Assembly: GCA_965153355.1 (NCBI GenBank)
Contig: OZ231126.1
Location: 79,174,001 to 79,238,000 of the forward strand
Length of the DNA: 64,000 nt
Reading direction: 5' to 3'
Source: Flaccisagitta enflata
Lineage: Eukaryota > Chaetognatha > Sagittoidea > Aphragmophora
The notes beneath the pieces are model-generated. The model ran no database searches. It was not told where the DNA came from and saw only the letters and a list, made by a program, of their open reading frames with translations. Below are positions 35,695 through 46,936 of this stretch, one piece after another. The position numbers and the translations under genes are program-made. The first letter of the stretch is position 1, and every line of letters starts with the position of its first letter.

Positions 35695-36348
35695 GCACGG
35701 CGTCCAGGAACAAATCCTAGGTCTAAAAAAATGGTCAAGACTCATGATCTGGGGAAATGTTTTTTTTGATGCATTAGCTATAAATCAATAGTAAAAATAA
35801 AAAATCTGCTGAGAAATATAGAATTATTGGTCAAATAATAGTAAAAAAAGACATTTTTAAGCATATCTTAGATTAATAATTGTATTCATGGCTTCTAAAA
35901 GTATGTAGAAATGTATGAAAAGTATGGCTTTAGTGGATGTACTAATGCTTTTACTTCAGTTTGTTCAGAGTGATTTTCCAATAATAAAAAAAAAAATGCC
36001 TAAAACTATTGTAAAATGACTATTTTTTGTTATTTTTTGCTATTTTTAAGCTTTAATCTATCAAATATTTCTTAAAACTAGCTGGATTATATTCCAGCAT
36101 GTGTATCTCAATAATATTTAAACACTTTTCATAGTCTTCAAGAATTTTAAAGAAGCAATTATGAAAATAGGCTGAAAAAAATCAATTTCATAGTTTGAAA
36201 TAGTTTTTTTAGTTTTTATTTATAAAATAACCCTGTAAACTTATCAAATAGGTAAAAACATTATTACAGCAACTATTGCCAGACTTTTTCTCAGGTCAGG
36301 AGTCTTGACCATTTTTTTCGACCTATGATTTGTTCCTGGACTCTGTGC
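35695..36348. mobile_element. Inverted-repeat MITE
   Basis: Ends are inverted copies over about 75 bp: GCACGGCGTCCAGGAACAAA on the left and, reverse-complemented, GCACAGAGTCCAGGAACAAA on the right, both continuing TCNTAGGTC and ATGGTCAAGACTC. The AT-rich interior holds no ORF. Flanks ACTA and ACTC could be a diverged 4-bp duplication; the superfamily is unresolved. Confidence 0.7.
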
Positions 36349-36446
36349 ACTCGGAATACCGGTCCAATTTCCAAACTCATCTCTTTCCAGATACAAATGA
36401 AAAGTTTTTTTTCGAAACATGAACTTGATGAAGGAGAGGTTGGTTG

Positions 36447-36480
36447 GGCTAGGGTTAGAGTTAGGGTAAGGGTTAGGGTT
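36447..36480. repeat. Short interstitial telomere-like repeat
   Basis: GGGCTAGGGTTAGAGTTAGGG followed by TAAGGGTTAGGGTT, i.e. about five TTAGGG variants. TTAGGG is the common metazoan telomere unit outside arthropods and nematodes. Confidence 0.6.
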
Positions 36481-36514
36481 CATAATGCGTAAAATTCAAA
36501 ACACCATTTCTAAG

Positions 36515-36735
36515 GTATTCTGTCCATTTCTGTCCATTTTCTATCCATTTCTGTCCATTTCTGTTCATGTCTCTTCAGGTCTACTCATGTCTCCTCATGT
36601 CTCCTTGTGTCTCTTCATGTCTTTTAATGTCTCGTCGTGTCTCCTCATGGCTCTTCATGTCTCCGCATGCCTGCTAATAGCTCCTTTATTTCTGTTCTTA
36701 TGGAGTTGCATGTCCGGAACTAAAAACTGGGACCA
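36515..36735 (-). mobile_element. Decamer ATGTCTCCTC array with decayed hairpin-GTCY 5' end
   Basis: (TTTCTGTCCA)n then (ATGTCTCCTC)n run to about 36690. On the minus strand TTTTTAGTTCCGGACATGCA and ACTCCATAAGAAC (36690-36727) resemble the 5' hairpin and CTCTATAAGAGG block, so the array may be that element's core. Confidence 0.5.
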
Positions 36736-37614
36736 CTAATCTCATTAGCATATTGTTGTTCTATGGTTAGGTAATAAATAATCTCCTTAAGGACATCTGA
36801 ATAGGTTATAGGTACTTAGGGTCATCATGATTAGATCACTGGTCCATTTGTCTAATAGTTAGGTCAGTGTTTTAAAAACCACAATGCCCTTAGAGCTATT
36901 CCATCATTTGACCATTACCATATGGACAGGTCATTTGGCAACTTACAGATTGTAGTAAAATGAAATGGTTGAGTAGCATTATTTTCTTAGGCAATCATGA
37001 CACCCCTGCTTTCAACGCAATGCTCCCACAGAGGATAGTACTGTAGCTAATCAGTCAATTACATATGAGATGCTGTGGATGGAAGAGCATCTGTTGTCTC
37101 TCCTCAGCATGTCCACACATTGATATTCTGAATAGTTAGATAAGAGACTGTACCAATCTCATTAACATATTGCAGCTCAATGGATACCTGATTATTAGCT
37201 ACCTAAAAATCAGCATTACAGATTAGTTATTTCATACCGAGTAGATAAAATTGGTTTGCTGGTAAAACAGGTACATCAGTGTCTTAATGTGTGCAATGTC
37301 CTTGGAGCTATCAGATCATTTGTCAAGAATCATAATGGCATTCATTTGACCCATTTCAGTTTAATCACAACCTCAAAAATGATGTAATTATGAATCTTTA
37401 AATAGTTACATGCCAACTAATGATCTTTCCAAGATTATGACTTTGTTGGATAGGGCTTGACCACTGGCAATGCCTGGTCAAATATGATGTCGAAAGGAAT
37501 GGAGTGCCTGGCTAGCCACTGCTGTAGGGAATTTGTGTCTCAAAAAAACTTTGTCAAATTGATCAAATCATTTACATAATGTGGTCAACTCATTTTAAGT
37601 GGTTATCTTTGTTC

Positions 37615-37857
37615 CAAATCCCAACCTCAGGGCCAAATCCCAGCCTTGAGAACCAAATTCCAGCCTTAAAGGCCCAAATTCAGCCTTGAAGGCCTAAATC
37701 GAGCCTTGCCGCCCAGATTTCAGCCTAAAGGCGAAGGAGAAAATTCCCCACCTGAGAGAAACCACAGGTCATCAAGCCCTTTGGGGCCACTGCCCTGCTC
37801 CCACCCTCAACTTCAATCACAACCTACTTGGGCAGGGCACGAGTATCGCTGACCATC
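37615..37857 (-). mobile_element. GCAGCGGCCCC inverted-repeat element, partial copy 4
   Basis: ~20-bp units of CCAAATCCCAGCCTTGAG lead to CTTTGGGGCCACTGCCCTGC and the CAGGGCACGAGTATCGCTGACC end at 37835-37857. The far inverted arm is missing. Confidence 0.6.
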
Positions 37858-39579
37858 AAATGCGTTTGCGACTATTCAAACCTATTATGCAGCTAAAAAC
37901 TGACACTCAATCTAATTTGCATATTGCAGCTCTATTGTGACCTTAGAAGACTTCCTGAATGAGATTTTTTTCAGATGCATTGATTGGTCTTTTGTAGATC
38001 ATTGTCCTTGAGTCTAACAGTCATGTCCATCTGTTTATAACTGCAATGCCTTAGAGCCTTAGAGCCATACCATAATTTGACCACTATCAAATTGGAATTC
38101 ATTTTGCTCCTTACCATCTAAGAAAATCCTTTCATTGCGCTCCTTGACAAATTTTGACATCATATTCAGATGTTCTGTTTTCATTCAATTGCCATTCTGA
38201 TACCCTTACAAACTAGTTAATGCCCTTTAGACCCATTGACTCTTGATCAACTTGGCTGGTTTCAAAGGAGTATCAATGGACAGAAAACCATCCACATGTT
38301 TTCTACCCTTTTTTCTACCTCTTATGCAGGTAAAGCAGTACAAGTGGCTTAGAAGGGACACTGTCAATCTCATTTGCATATTGCAGCTTTACAGTGACCA
38401 TAGAAAAACTTCCCGAATGTCTTTTTTTCAGGTTCAGGTTTTCAGGTCTCTAGTAGATCATTGGTCAATTGGTCTAACAGTCAAGTCCATGTTAAGTTAT
38501 CTGCAATGACCTAAGAGTCATTTCATGATTGGACCACAGTCATATTGGAATTCATTTTGCTCCTAATAGTCTTATAGAGACCAAAAAAACAACATTCACC
38601 TTTGCAAATGTTGAAAAATTTTAGCACTCGCAAGGTGTTGGGTAATCTTAGTTCCTTGGAGGAACTTCCTCCTGTCAGACAACATTAGAAACCAATCTGT
38701 GCCTTTTACATGTTTTGACTCACTAGCAATCTTGCCAGTTACTGCCAGTTATTAATGCGCAATAAGAGATAGAGGACCATGCTTTTTTCTTCCACCCTTT
38801 TTATGACCTATCTTGCAGCTTAAACTGTATGAAAGACTGAGAAGGATACTGTCAATCTCATTTGCATATTGCCGCTCTATAGTGACCAAAAGAAACTTCG
38901 TGAATGTCTTTTTTTTCAGGTGCAGTGAATTGGTCTTTTGTAGATCATTATTCCACGAGTCTAACAGTCAAGTTCATTTACTGTTATCTCATGATTCTGC
39001 TAGCCTTCAATAGTTATGGTTTTTTGAAGAATATGTCATGTTAATGATGTTCTTCCAATCAGAAATCTTTATTAACCAGCTGATGCCCTTGACTTATTGA
39101 TTCACCAAAAATTTGACTGGATTTGAATAAAACATGAGAGAAAACCTTCCGTTTGGCTTCCACTCCGTTTTTCAACGTTTTACGCAGCTTAAACAGTATT
39201 AAAGACTAAGAACAGTCACTGTCAATCTCATTTGCATATTGCAGCTTTACAGTGAACTAAGAAAATATCCTGATTTTTTTTTTGGTTGCATGGGTCTCTA
39301 GTAGATCTTTGGTCTATAAGTCTAACAGTGAAGTCCATCTTTTGATAACATCGCTGCCTTGGAACCATTCTATATTTTGACCACTATTTTGTGGGAATTG
39401 ATTTAGCTTCCTAATGTATAAGAATGGTTATTGGTTTCAAATATCAACAAAAGTAAATTTACCTTTACAAAATGACTTAGTCGCATGATTAAAAGGCAGC
39501 AATGCTCAGAGTGATCATCCAATCATTCCATATATTCTCCTTTAGTCAATGAAGGACAGGAAGGCAGAAAAAAAGTTTT

Positions 39580-39766
39580 GTCTGCGTGTTGGTCTGTTAG
39601 TCTGACCTTTGGTTGTTTGGCCTATAACACTTTAGTCAAAAATTGTACAAAGGCGCATTATGATGTATTTGTAGAAGGGTTGAGAAGGGAGATTTGGGGC
39701 TTGGATGGGGGATGTGCGCCCCTGGCCACCAACACAGAACAATACTGTGACCCTGCATCACTTGTA
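39580..39766 (+). mobile_element. Hairpin-GTCY element, 5'-truncated (GTGA terminal hairpin)
   Basis: GTCTGCGTGTTGGTCTGTTA opens it. The 3' part reads GCGCCCCTGGCCACCAACAC, then GTGACCCTGCATCAC (39747-39761) and TTGT, with stem GTGA/TCAC. Confidence 0.6.
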
Positions 39767-40999
39767 ATTAAAGCACAGCATCAAGAACATAAATACATTG
39801 AAACTTTTCATCCAACTCTTGTAAGAAGCCAAACAGTGGCCTTCAAAATTGTGGTTAAATAATAGATTGAAGATATCAAGAGACTGATTTGCCCATAGGA
39901 TCAACATATTGTTGCTCTGATGGAGATGAACCACTTCACCTGCAGACCAAAAGTTTATTCATCAGTTAATCAAAGAGCAGCAACATGCTAATGAACTCAT
40001 CAGTTCACATTGTCTACTTTTTTATGGTTCCTTCAGCCACTTGCTGTTCCTGCTATGTTGACACTCATTTGCATATTGTAGCACACAGTTAATGCAATTT
40101 CATGCTATTAATTACCCATTTCTATTTGACAACAGCATCTCCTGATATTACAAAGCTATCAAATAAACTATTCCGAGTCATGGATAAATTGTTCTTAGAA
40201 AAAAACATCAGGCTCTATCCAATATGTGGTCATCTCATTAAAGATTGCGCAGGGTTTGTCTGAGTTGCTGGTATCACCATCAGGAGGTGGGAACAAAGAT
40301 GGTTTGAAAATGGATCAAGTCCAATTGGTGACATAGCTCAATCTTGTTGATTAGTGATTGACTTTTAAAGTTAAGATTGACTTTTAAAGTTAAGAGAAAA
40401 CATGTCTTTAGATTTATTAAAGGTAAAGAGCGCTATCTTAATCTCTGGTTGGTCAAACTGATTAAATAAATTTGCATATTGCAGCAGTTCAATTTGTTTT
40501 TAAACATTTTATCGAGCTTTGTGTTTTTCCTTGAAGTTGTCTTGCAATGGGATCAGGGACAGCAACAAAGTTTTTTTTTGCCTGAGCTACAATCGATACA
40601 CAGTTAACTTTTAAGATTCTTTCAATCACAAAAAAAAAAACAGGCAAGGTTGTGCTCAATGCTTTTTCTTTCTTCCTGATATTCACTTTCCTAAGGCAAT
40701 AGAAATATGGTTTCATTTTCAGACCTTAAACCGAGGGATTAATGATCACTTTTTCATCAAAGTCTCTTTTCACTCTCTTCTATCAATTTGCATATTGCTG
40801 CCAAACTGTGATCCAACTCTGATTTTTGACTTTGAGGAAACCACTGCGAGGTTTCGTAACAATTCATTAAAAAACTTCATTAATTTTTCTTGAGCTAAAA
40901 CCAAAAACCATAAGTAGAATTTTTTGCAAATATTTCATAATGAATTGGTATCTTTTTTTGCTGATGGTAAACTATGACTATGTATACAAGCAGTAAAAC

Positions 41000-41872
41000 A
41001 TATTTGATTATCATTTTTTTTGTGGTTGGACCAAAATTTTAAATTCATAATTCTAGAAAACAAAGATGATTGCAATTGAAAAAAAATGATGCTTCCTCCA
41101 TCACTTGAGGCTTGGCTTGGCTAAGCATTGTCAAGCTTTGGCTATGCTGAGCATGGCTTGGCTTAGCAAAGGTTATCTTGAATGGCTTCACTTCTGTTGA
41201 TTAAACCTGGCTTAGCTCTGTTTGGCTTGGCTTTGCTTGATCCATCAAGACAAAGGGTCACCTCCATCTCCATTTGTAATCCTCTTTTCCTCATCATGTC
41301 GACTCCTGTCCTCTTTTCTCTTTTTTTCTCCCTTCCTTACTCTTTGTTGTTCCTCCTTCCTCTTCCTCTCTTCCTCCTTTTTCCTCGCCTCAGCCTCCTC
41401 CAAACTCTGTGCTTATCAAGCCATGACTTGGTTTCTTATTGTTCTTTTGTCACCCTCTTGCAAGACCTTGTTTTCATGGAAAACCGCTTGGTGCGCATTT
41501 GCATTGGCATGACTTTCTACTGAAAATAAATGATTCTGCATACTAATTAGTCAATTTTTTCTTGGCCAGACGTTACATTTTTAGGTATTTTTGCTATTTT
41601 TTGGAAGTAAAATGGTGTTTGTTTTATCTGAACTACATAAAAACCATTCAGAACACTCAAGGCTGGTCATATGAGCTTATCTTTACTGTCCTAGAACTAA
41701 TGATGACCATTTGTACTCCATATACCACTTTGAGAGGACCATGGGGCCCTGTATCGAGCATTTTTTGCAATTTTGCGGCTACTGAAATAGTCCCTGCAGA
41801 ATTGATGTTTTCACTACAGCTGTGGTTGTCCTTTTGCTGTTCTTGTTGGAACAGTATTTGCTCCTATTTAAG
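41000..41872. other. GGCTTGGCTTAG short repeats, otherwise unique
   Basis: 41105-41240 carries irregular GGCTTGGCTTAGC units. 41290-41400 is pyrimidine-rich. No gene recognised. Confidence 0.45.
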
Positions 41873-41942
<70 letters not shown>

Positions 41943-42070
41943 GCTTTTGTTGTTGTTGTTGTTGTTGTTGTTGTTATTTTAACTGTTATGAATTTTTATC
42001 GACAAATATACTTCTAATATCTTATTTTGGCTGCTTTTTATCTATTGAGCTTCCTTAGACAGCATTCGTT

Positions 42071-42126
<56 letters not shown>

Positions 42127-42209
42127 CATTTACACTGATGTTTTTTGTCATTGGTCCAGTTGGACCCACTGGTTGTTTTTTTCTATCGAGCACTCTATTA
42201 TAGCTTTGG

Positions 42210-42295
<86 letters not shown>

Positions 42296-42297
42296 GA
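41873..42297. repeat. Three separate TTG-trinucleotide arrays
   Basis: (TTG)n at about 41873-41975, 42070-42127 and 42207-42297, separated by two unrelated spacers of about 80-95 bp. Poly-Val, Cys, Leu, Asn and Thr frames are artefacts. Confidence 0.95.
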
Positions 42298-42532
42298 TAT
42301 TAATGTTGTGTAAGTGTTCAAAAGACTTACACCTGCCTGACATATTGGCGGAAAAATACTTAAGCAAGGGAACAAAAACTGTACTTTTAGTTGGCCCAGT
42401 AAGATGAAATCCTAACTGTAGTGTCCTAACACATTTGAGATACTACAGTAGAAATTTCATCAAACTGGCTTGACTAGAAGTATGATTTTCAAATATTAGG
42501 CCCTCTAGTGTTTCTCTGCACGCGACTCTAAC

Positions 42533-43130
42533 TATGGGCAAAAAAAAAAACCGCACATCACTTTGACGTGCTTGGCTCATTAGTAAGAGGCAAAACTATA
42601 AAAAATCCATGAGCATTTTAAAGAGTTTCAAAAAATCTATCATTTGAGTGGTGTCACAAAGTTCTTGCTCAAAAACTTAAAAAGTTACAACAATCTAAAG
42701 TTAAGATATCAATGTCTCAATTGCCAGAATAAACAAATTTAATTGTTTCTCTGACCTGTACCTCTGACTTTCATTCAATCATAATTTCTAAACGGATTAA
42801 GCTACAAATTTCTGATCAGCGGCATTTCAAAGAAAATTTTCTAAATTTTTTTTTCATCATCAATTTTTTTATATTCTAGTAAATATTAATAGAGATATAG
42901 AGAAAACAGTAAAAAATTTTCATGATCAATTTTTTGGCAATTGAGATTTTGACATTTTTACTTAAAAAGGTTATAACTTTTAAAGTTTTTGAGCTAAATT
43001 TTTCTGACAACACTCAAATGATAGATTTTTTGAAGCTCTTAAAAATGCTCATGGATTTTTTGTAGTTTTGCCTCTTACTAATGAGCCAGGGGATGTCAAA
43101 TTGATGTGCGGTTGTTTTTTTTGCTCATGG
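42533..43130. mobile_element. Large inverted-repeat MITE
   Basis: Arms of about 140 bp are inverted copies: left ATGGGCAAAAAAAAAAACCG then CACATCACTTTGACG; right, reverse-complemented, ATGAGCAAAAAAAACAACCG then CACATCAATTTGACA. They continue with GGCTCATTAGTAAGAGGCAA and ATCTATCATTTGAGTG. No ORF. A decayed relative of its right half lies at about 56400-56640. A stray GCACGCGACTCTA just outside its left end is a piece of a hairpin-GTCY 5' end. Confidence 0.78.
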
Positions 43131-43282
43131 TTACAACCCACTTTCTCCATCCGCCGGTTGGTCAGTCGGTCAATCCCCATTTTATTTTCTTTAAAGATTT
43201 TATTTCTTTGACGTCACTGCCCTTGCCTAAATGGTCTAGTGACCTCAAATATGGCCCCAGAAATATGATATGATGATTTTTT

Positions 43283-43713
43283 TTGTGCGCCATTGCACCT
43301 CTATAAGAGGCTCTGTCCATCTGTCCATCTCTCCGTCGGTCATGCTCGAGTGAAAAATTGCTAAAAATGTTTGAGATCAATTGAAAGCTCATTTCGTTCA
43401 TCATTGATGGTACTCGTCATTTCATCTACCTAAGTAATCAGCTATAGTTAGGTCTGATAGAGCTGGGGATAGGTCTGATAGAGATGGTGATAGTTCGAAT
43501 CGGTCTAATAGAGCTGGGGATAGGTCTGATAGAGCTCGGCATAGGTCTGATAGAGCTCAGGATAGGTCTGATAGACCTAGGGATAGTTCTGGTAGAGCTA
43601 GTGATAGGTCAGAGAGGTCTGATAGAGCTCAGTACCGGTCTGATAGAGCTAGGGATAGGTCTAAGAATTAATAGCGCTCGGCGCACTGTCTTGGCCCGTG
43701 TATCCGGCCTTGT
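43283..43713 (+). mobile_element. Hairpin-GTCY element with internal tandem core (GTGCGCC subfamily)
   Basis: The hairpin GTGCGCCATTGCAC (43285-43298) follows a T run. CTCTATAAGAGGCTCTGTCC and CTCCGTCGGTC follow. Then a ~20-bp tandem array of GATAGGTCTGATAGAGCT (43453-43670). GGCGCAC (43680-43686) is the complement of its own 5' arm. The end is GGCCCGTGTATCCGGCC and TTGTT. Confidence 0.75.
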
Positions 43714-44377
43714 TACATGGGAGGCCCTTGAGGGTCAGAGTTTTTTAAACGCCAAAATGGGGAAAATGGGGAAATGGGGAAATAGGGAAACGCCAAAATG
43801 GAGGTAAGGTCTCTGGTTGAGTGGGCTGATTGATGGTCCCAATCAAGATATGGTAACTAAGAGGCGTGACTCTGAGGCCTAATTGGTCTAAGAAGGTCGA
43901 TTTAAAGCCTGAAGGCAGAAAGGCCTGATTGGACCTATTTGAGCCAGTTAAGGTCTGAGAGACAAACTTGGGGCGGAGAGGGCAAACTTAAAGCCTAGGC
44001 TAGGCATGACGCCTGGCCGGACAATTGATTTAAGACCTGTGAACTGATTTTAAACCTATGAGAGCTGATACAAGGCATGGTACGGCCAATTGGAGGTCTG
44101 AGGAAGCTGATAAGGGAGGGACAGACAAACAGATGAATGGATGAACTGTCAAAAGAGCAAATATAAAGAACAAATAATCGAACAAACCGAAGTCCCCCTG
44201 TGTTTTACAAGACTTAGACTCCAAGCTGCCAAAATTGTCATAATTTTGGTCATTTCCAGCTATTTCTGATTTGGATACCCTAACGAAGCCCCTGGATGCC
44301 AACCCCTAAAAAGACCAATAACCTTCTTTACTCTTCCATTTACCAAATGAAAGTTTTCTGACAGCAAAGTTCTTTTT
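43714..44377. other. Degenerate GAGGCCTGA/AAGCCTGAG units
   Basis: 43860-44100 repeats TTTAAAGCCTGAAGG and GAGGTCTGAG motifs like the core of the GCAGCGGCCCC family. It probably belongs to another worn copy, since CCCCCTGTGTTTTACAAGAC lies at about 44193. Confidence 0.45.
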
Positions 44378-45072
44378 TGGGTAGCGGCCCTATAGGGCCG
44401 ATGACCTTTAAGATACAGGAGTGAATTTCTTGACGTCTCTCAGTCTGTCCTTCTATCCATGTATCCCATTTTGGCCATTGGGGCTTCAAATCAGCTCTCT
44501 CAAGCCTTCTTTTGGCCCTCTAAGCCCTCAAATTAGCTTTTACAGACCTCAACTAAGCTCTCAAGATCACAAATCTGCCCTCCAGGCCTCAAATCAGCTC
44601 TTCAGGCCTCAAACATGCCCTGTAGATCACAAGCCTGCCCCCCAGACCTCAAATCATCCCTCAAGATCAAAAATCTGCCCTCTCCTATCTTGGAAAAAAG
44701 TTTATCGCATTGTTGAAGCAAGCTTATCTACTCTTAACATTTTTGCAGTAAAAAAAAGATGGTTAGACTTAGAAAAATATGTTGAGTGGCATATGAAGGA
44801 TTTTGTAAAGTATTTTCAAAATGTAACAATTTGCTTATTTTCATGATACTCCATACACTATATGAACATTAACATAAGAAATGCGATAAACCTACTTCCA
44901 AGGTAGTGGACCTTAAGTTGGCCTTCAAAAACCTCAATCAGTCATCTTAGGCCTGATGTATTCACCCATTACAGGACGTTGGCTCTTTAGGGCCCCTGCC
45001 TTGCTCTCATTGCACTCCACAACTTCATTTGATCATGCTTAGCAGGGCATCTGACCTTGTGCGATCCTCGGT
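44378..45072 (-). mobile_element. GCAGCGGCCCC inverted-repeat element, copy 5
   Basis: Left arm GGGTAGCGGCCCTATAGGGC and CGATGACC; right arm GACGTTGGCTCTTTAGGGCC and CCTGCC, then the outer hairpin (CTTGCTCTCATTGCACTCC with AGCAGGGCA) and TGCGATCCTCGG. The core has CCTCAAATCAGCTCT-type ~20-bp units, and a separate 214-bp MITE is nested at 44689-44902. Confidence 0.7.
44689..44902. mobile_element. 214-bp MITE nested in the preceding element
   Basis: The ends are CTTGGAAAAAAGTTTATCGC and, reverse-complemented, CTTGGAAGTAGGTTTATCGC. The short interior is AT-rich. No target duplication was resolved. Confidence 0.65.
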
Positions 45073-46284
45073 TGACTAGTCAAAAAGCAATTGAGTAGAA
45101 AACAATAAACTCATGACTTTTAGTTTCAGCTAGTCTAGCAATTTGGGGTCCCTGAGGCAACCCTCGGTGGCCCGTATGGCCATAGGGGCTAATAACCTCT
45201 GTAACTGTTCATCCATATTACCTGAAATTTGAAAATTGAGAACATGACTAAAACTTATGTTATTGGTCTTTATGATATATTTCGGAAATTCTATGTCCCT
45301 TAGAGAGCCCCTTTTACAATCCTCAAGGGGCCCCTTCCATTTTGCTTTTCCATTTTTCACATACCATTATCAGATATCTTTCAAACAAAACCAATTCCAT
45401 GTCTTTCATAAATCCATTTAGAAATCAAAAAGAAGACAAGGTGTGCTGTAAAGAGATCGATTAAGGTGAATTTACCCAGATCGGCGATGTGCTCATTTGC
45501 ATATTGCGGTCAACGACTGTTAATTAAGACCCCTAAATTTCAATCTGAAATGATTTTTTAACAACCCTTTGACTATGCGACATCAAAATCTACTTGGCAA
45601 GAATTCATCAAATGGAATTTTCTCACTCCTCTGTAGCTACCAAGGCAGATTGCAACAATTGATGAGATTTTCACCATTTCATGCTCGATACGGGGCCCCA
45701 AATGGCTTAGGAAGCCTGGGTATTCATAATTAAAGGTCATTAGGCAATGAGGAGTGTAAAGGAGAACAGGAATGATCATGTTTGGGTGGCTGAATCATTG
45801 CATGAGAGATTTTACAGCTTTAATACCCTTAAACAGCCACCAAAATGGTGAAAACACGTCAAAATATGTAATTATGCCATTTCAGGGCCGTGGTGGTGGG
45901 GTGCCCGTACATTTGACAGCCTCGGGACTGTCACCATTGGCTTCAGCACAAAAAATGGGGGTAGTGGGGTCGTTTTAATCAATGATTTCTACATTTTGGT
46001 CCTTTCTGGACCCCTCGTCATATCCCACAAACCCCTCGTCATATCCCACAAACTTCAGAGATGGTTTATGTCTTCGGCTTGCTCCTGGCACGTGCTGTTG
46101 CTCCTGACACGTGCTGTTGGTCACTGTCCTTCACGCTTGAATGATTTTTGTCCAATCTTCGACCAATAGTATGCCCTTTAATATCTAGGGCTTAGACCCT
46201 TCATTTCATTCATGCCCTACTTCTATCTGCGACCTTCATCCTTCATGTATATGAGAATTAAATTCACGGATCTCCATCATTTTC
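45073..46284. other. Unique sequence with two small tandem duplications
   Basis: CCCCTCGTCATATCCCACAAA is doubled near 46010-46050, and CTCCTG(G/A)CACGTGCTGTTG near 46081-46120. A 76-codon minus-strand frame (45130-45360) has no recognised domain. Confidence 0.45.
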
Positions 46285-46452
46285 AGTCGCGTGCACGTGA
46301 CTCTACAACCCGCTATGTCTGTCGGTCGGTCCGTCGCTCAGTCCGTCGCCGTTAGCTTTTTTTTGGCATTTTTGGGCGCTCCTGCCCAAATGCTTGAGTT
46401 TCCTTACCTGCCCAACCGCACGCGACTTCGGTAGCCGTGTATCCGACCTTGT
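46285..46452 (+). mobile_element. Hairpin-GTCY element, complete short copy
   Basis: AGTCGCGTGCACGTGACT (46285-46302, one wobble), CTCTACAACCCGCTATGTCT, GTCGGTCGGTCCGTCG. Then CCTGCCCAACC and GCACGCGACT (46418-46427, complement of the 5' arm), and the terminal GGTAGCCGTGTATCCGACC then TTGT. Confidence 0.82.
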
Positions 46453-46463
46453 TCGTTCAAGTG

Positions 46464-46681
46464 ACAAGGCCGGATACACGGCTACCCCAGTCGCGCTCGG
46501 CTGGGCAGGGACTGTGACGAAAAAGGCCATCAGAGCATTTAAGCAGTTATAGTGAGGAGGGTGAGCTCACAAACACATGATAGATAGACTGGCCAAACAA
46601 TGAATAAATTGACTACCTGCCCTACTGACCAACACAGCAGACGAATCGCCTTGGCGGGATGTAGTCGTGTTACACGCGACC
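46464..46681 (-). mobile_element. Hairpin-GTCY element, minus copy head-to-head with its neighbour
   Basis: Its 3' end (46464-46486) is the inverted copy of the neighbour's 3' end with one mismatch over 23 bp and an 11-bp spacer. AGTCGCGCTCGGCTGGGCAG follows at 46489, and the 5' hairpin AGTCGTGTTACACGCGAC lies at 46663-46680. Confidence 0.7.
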
Positions 46682-46936
46682 AAGAAGTTGATACATACGA
46701 CGTGAAATCTGCCAGGGAAAAATGAAGCGCTTCACCCCACTTTTGCATCAATAATGGAATAGTTATCTATCCACAAATGTTATCATTGCTCAAGTTGTTA
46801 TTGGATACACTTGATATGTACATCTGTTCCATATTTTACGCTGTAAATCGCCTTTTGATAAACAATTTTCATGGAAAATGGCAAGAATATGAAGATTTTT
46901 AGTGAAATTCGATTGACATTTTTTTTTATTTTCTCA
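46682..46936. other. Unique AT-rich sequence
   Basis: Nothing recognised. Confidence 0.3.

Larger units (their letters stand above)
36735..41000 (+). repeat. Degenerate 400-450-bp tandem array with conserved ATTTGCAT octamer
   Basis: A recurring unit contains TCAATCTCATTTGCATATTG and CAGCT (near 36735, 37150, 37910, 38360, 38850, 39220, with weaker copies near 39888, 40065, 40462, 40785). Next come AGTAGATCATTGGTC and TCTAACAGTCAAGTCCAT, then GAGCCATT..TTTGACCACTAT and GGAATTCATTTTGCTCCT. Units have drifted and are interrupted by an inverted-repeat element (37615-37857) and a hairpin-GTCY piece (39583-39765). ATTTGCAT is the POU-factor octamer in reverse orientation. A lone unit-like octamer recurs at 45497. 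No coding frame is credible. Confidence 0.7.

Noticed and set aside
41562-42375. Poly-Val, Cys, Leu, Asn and Thr frames
   Set aside because: TTG microsatellite artefacts.
43490-43510. B-box-like GTTCGAATC suggesting a tRNA or SINE
   Set aside because: No A box or cloverleaf around it; it lies within a 20-bp tandem array.
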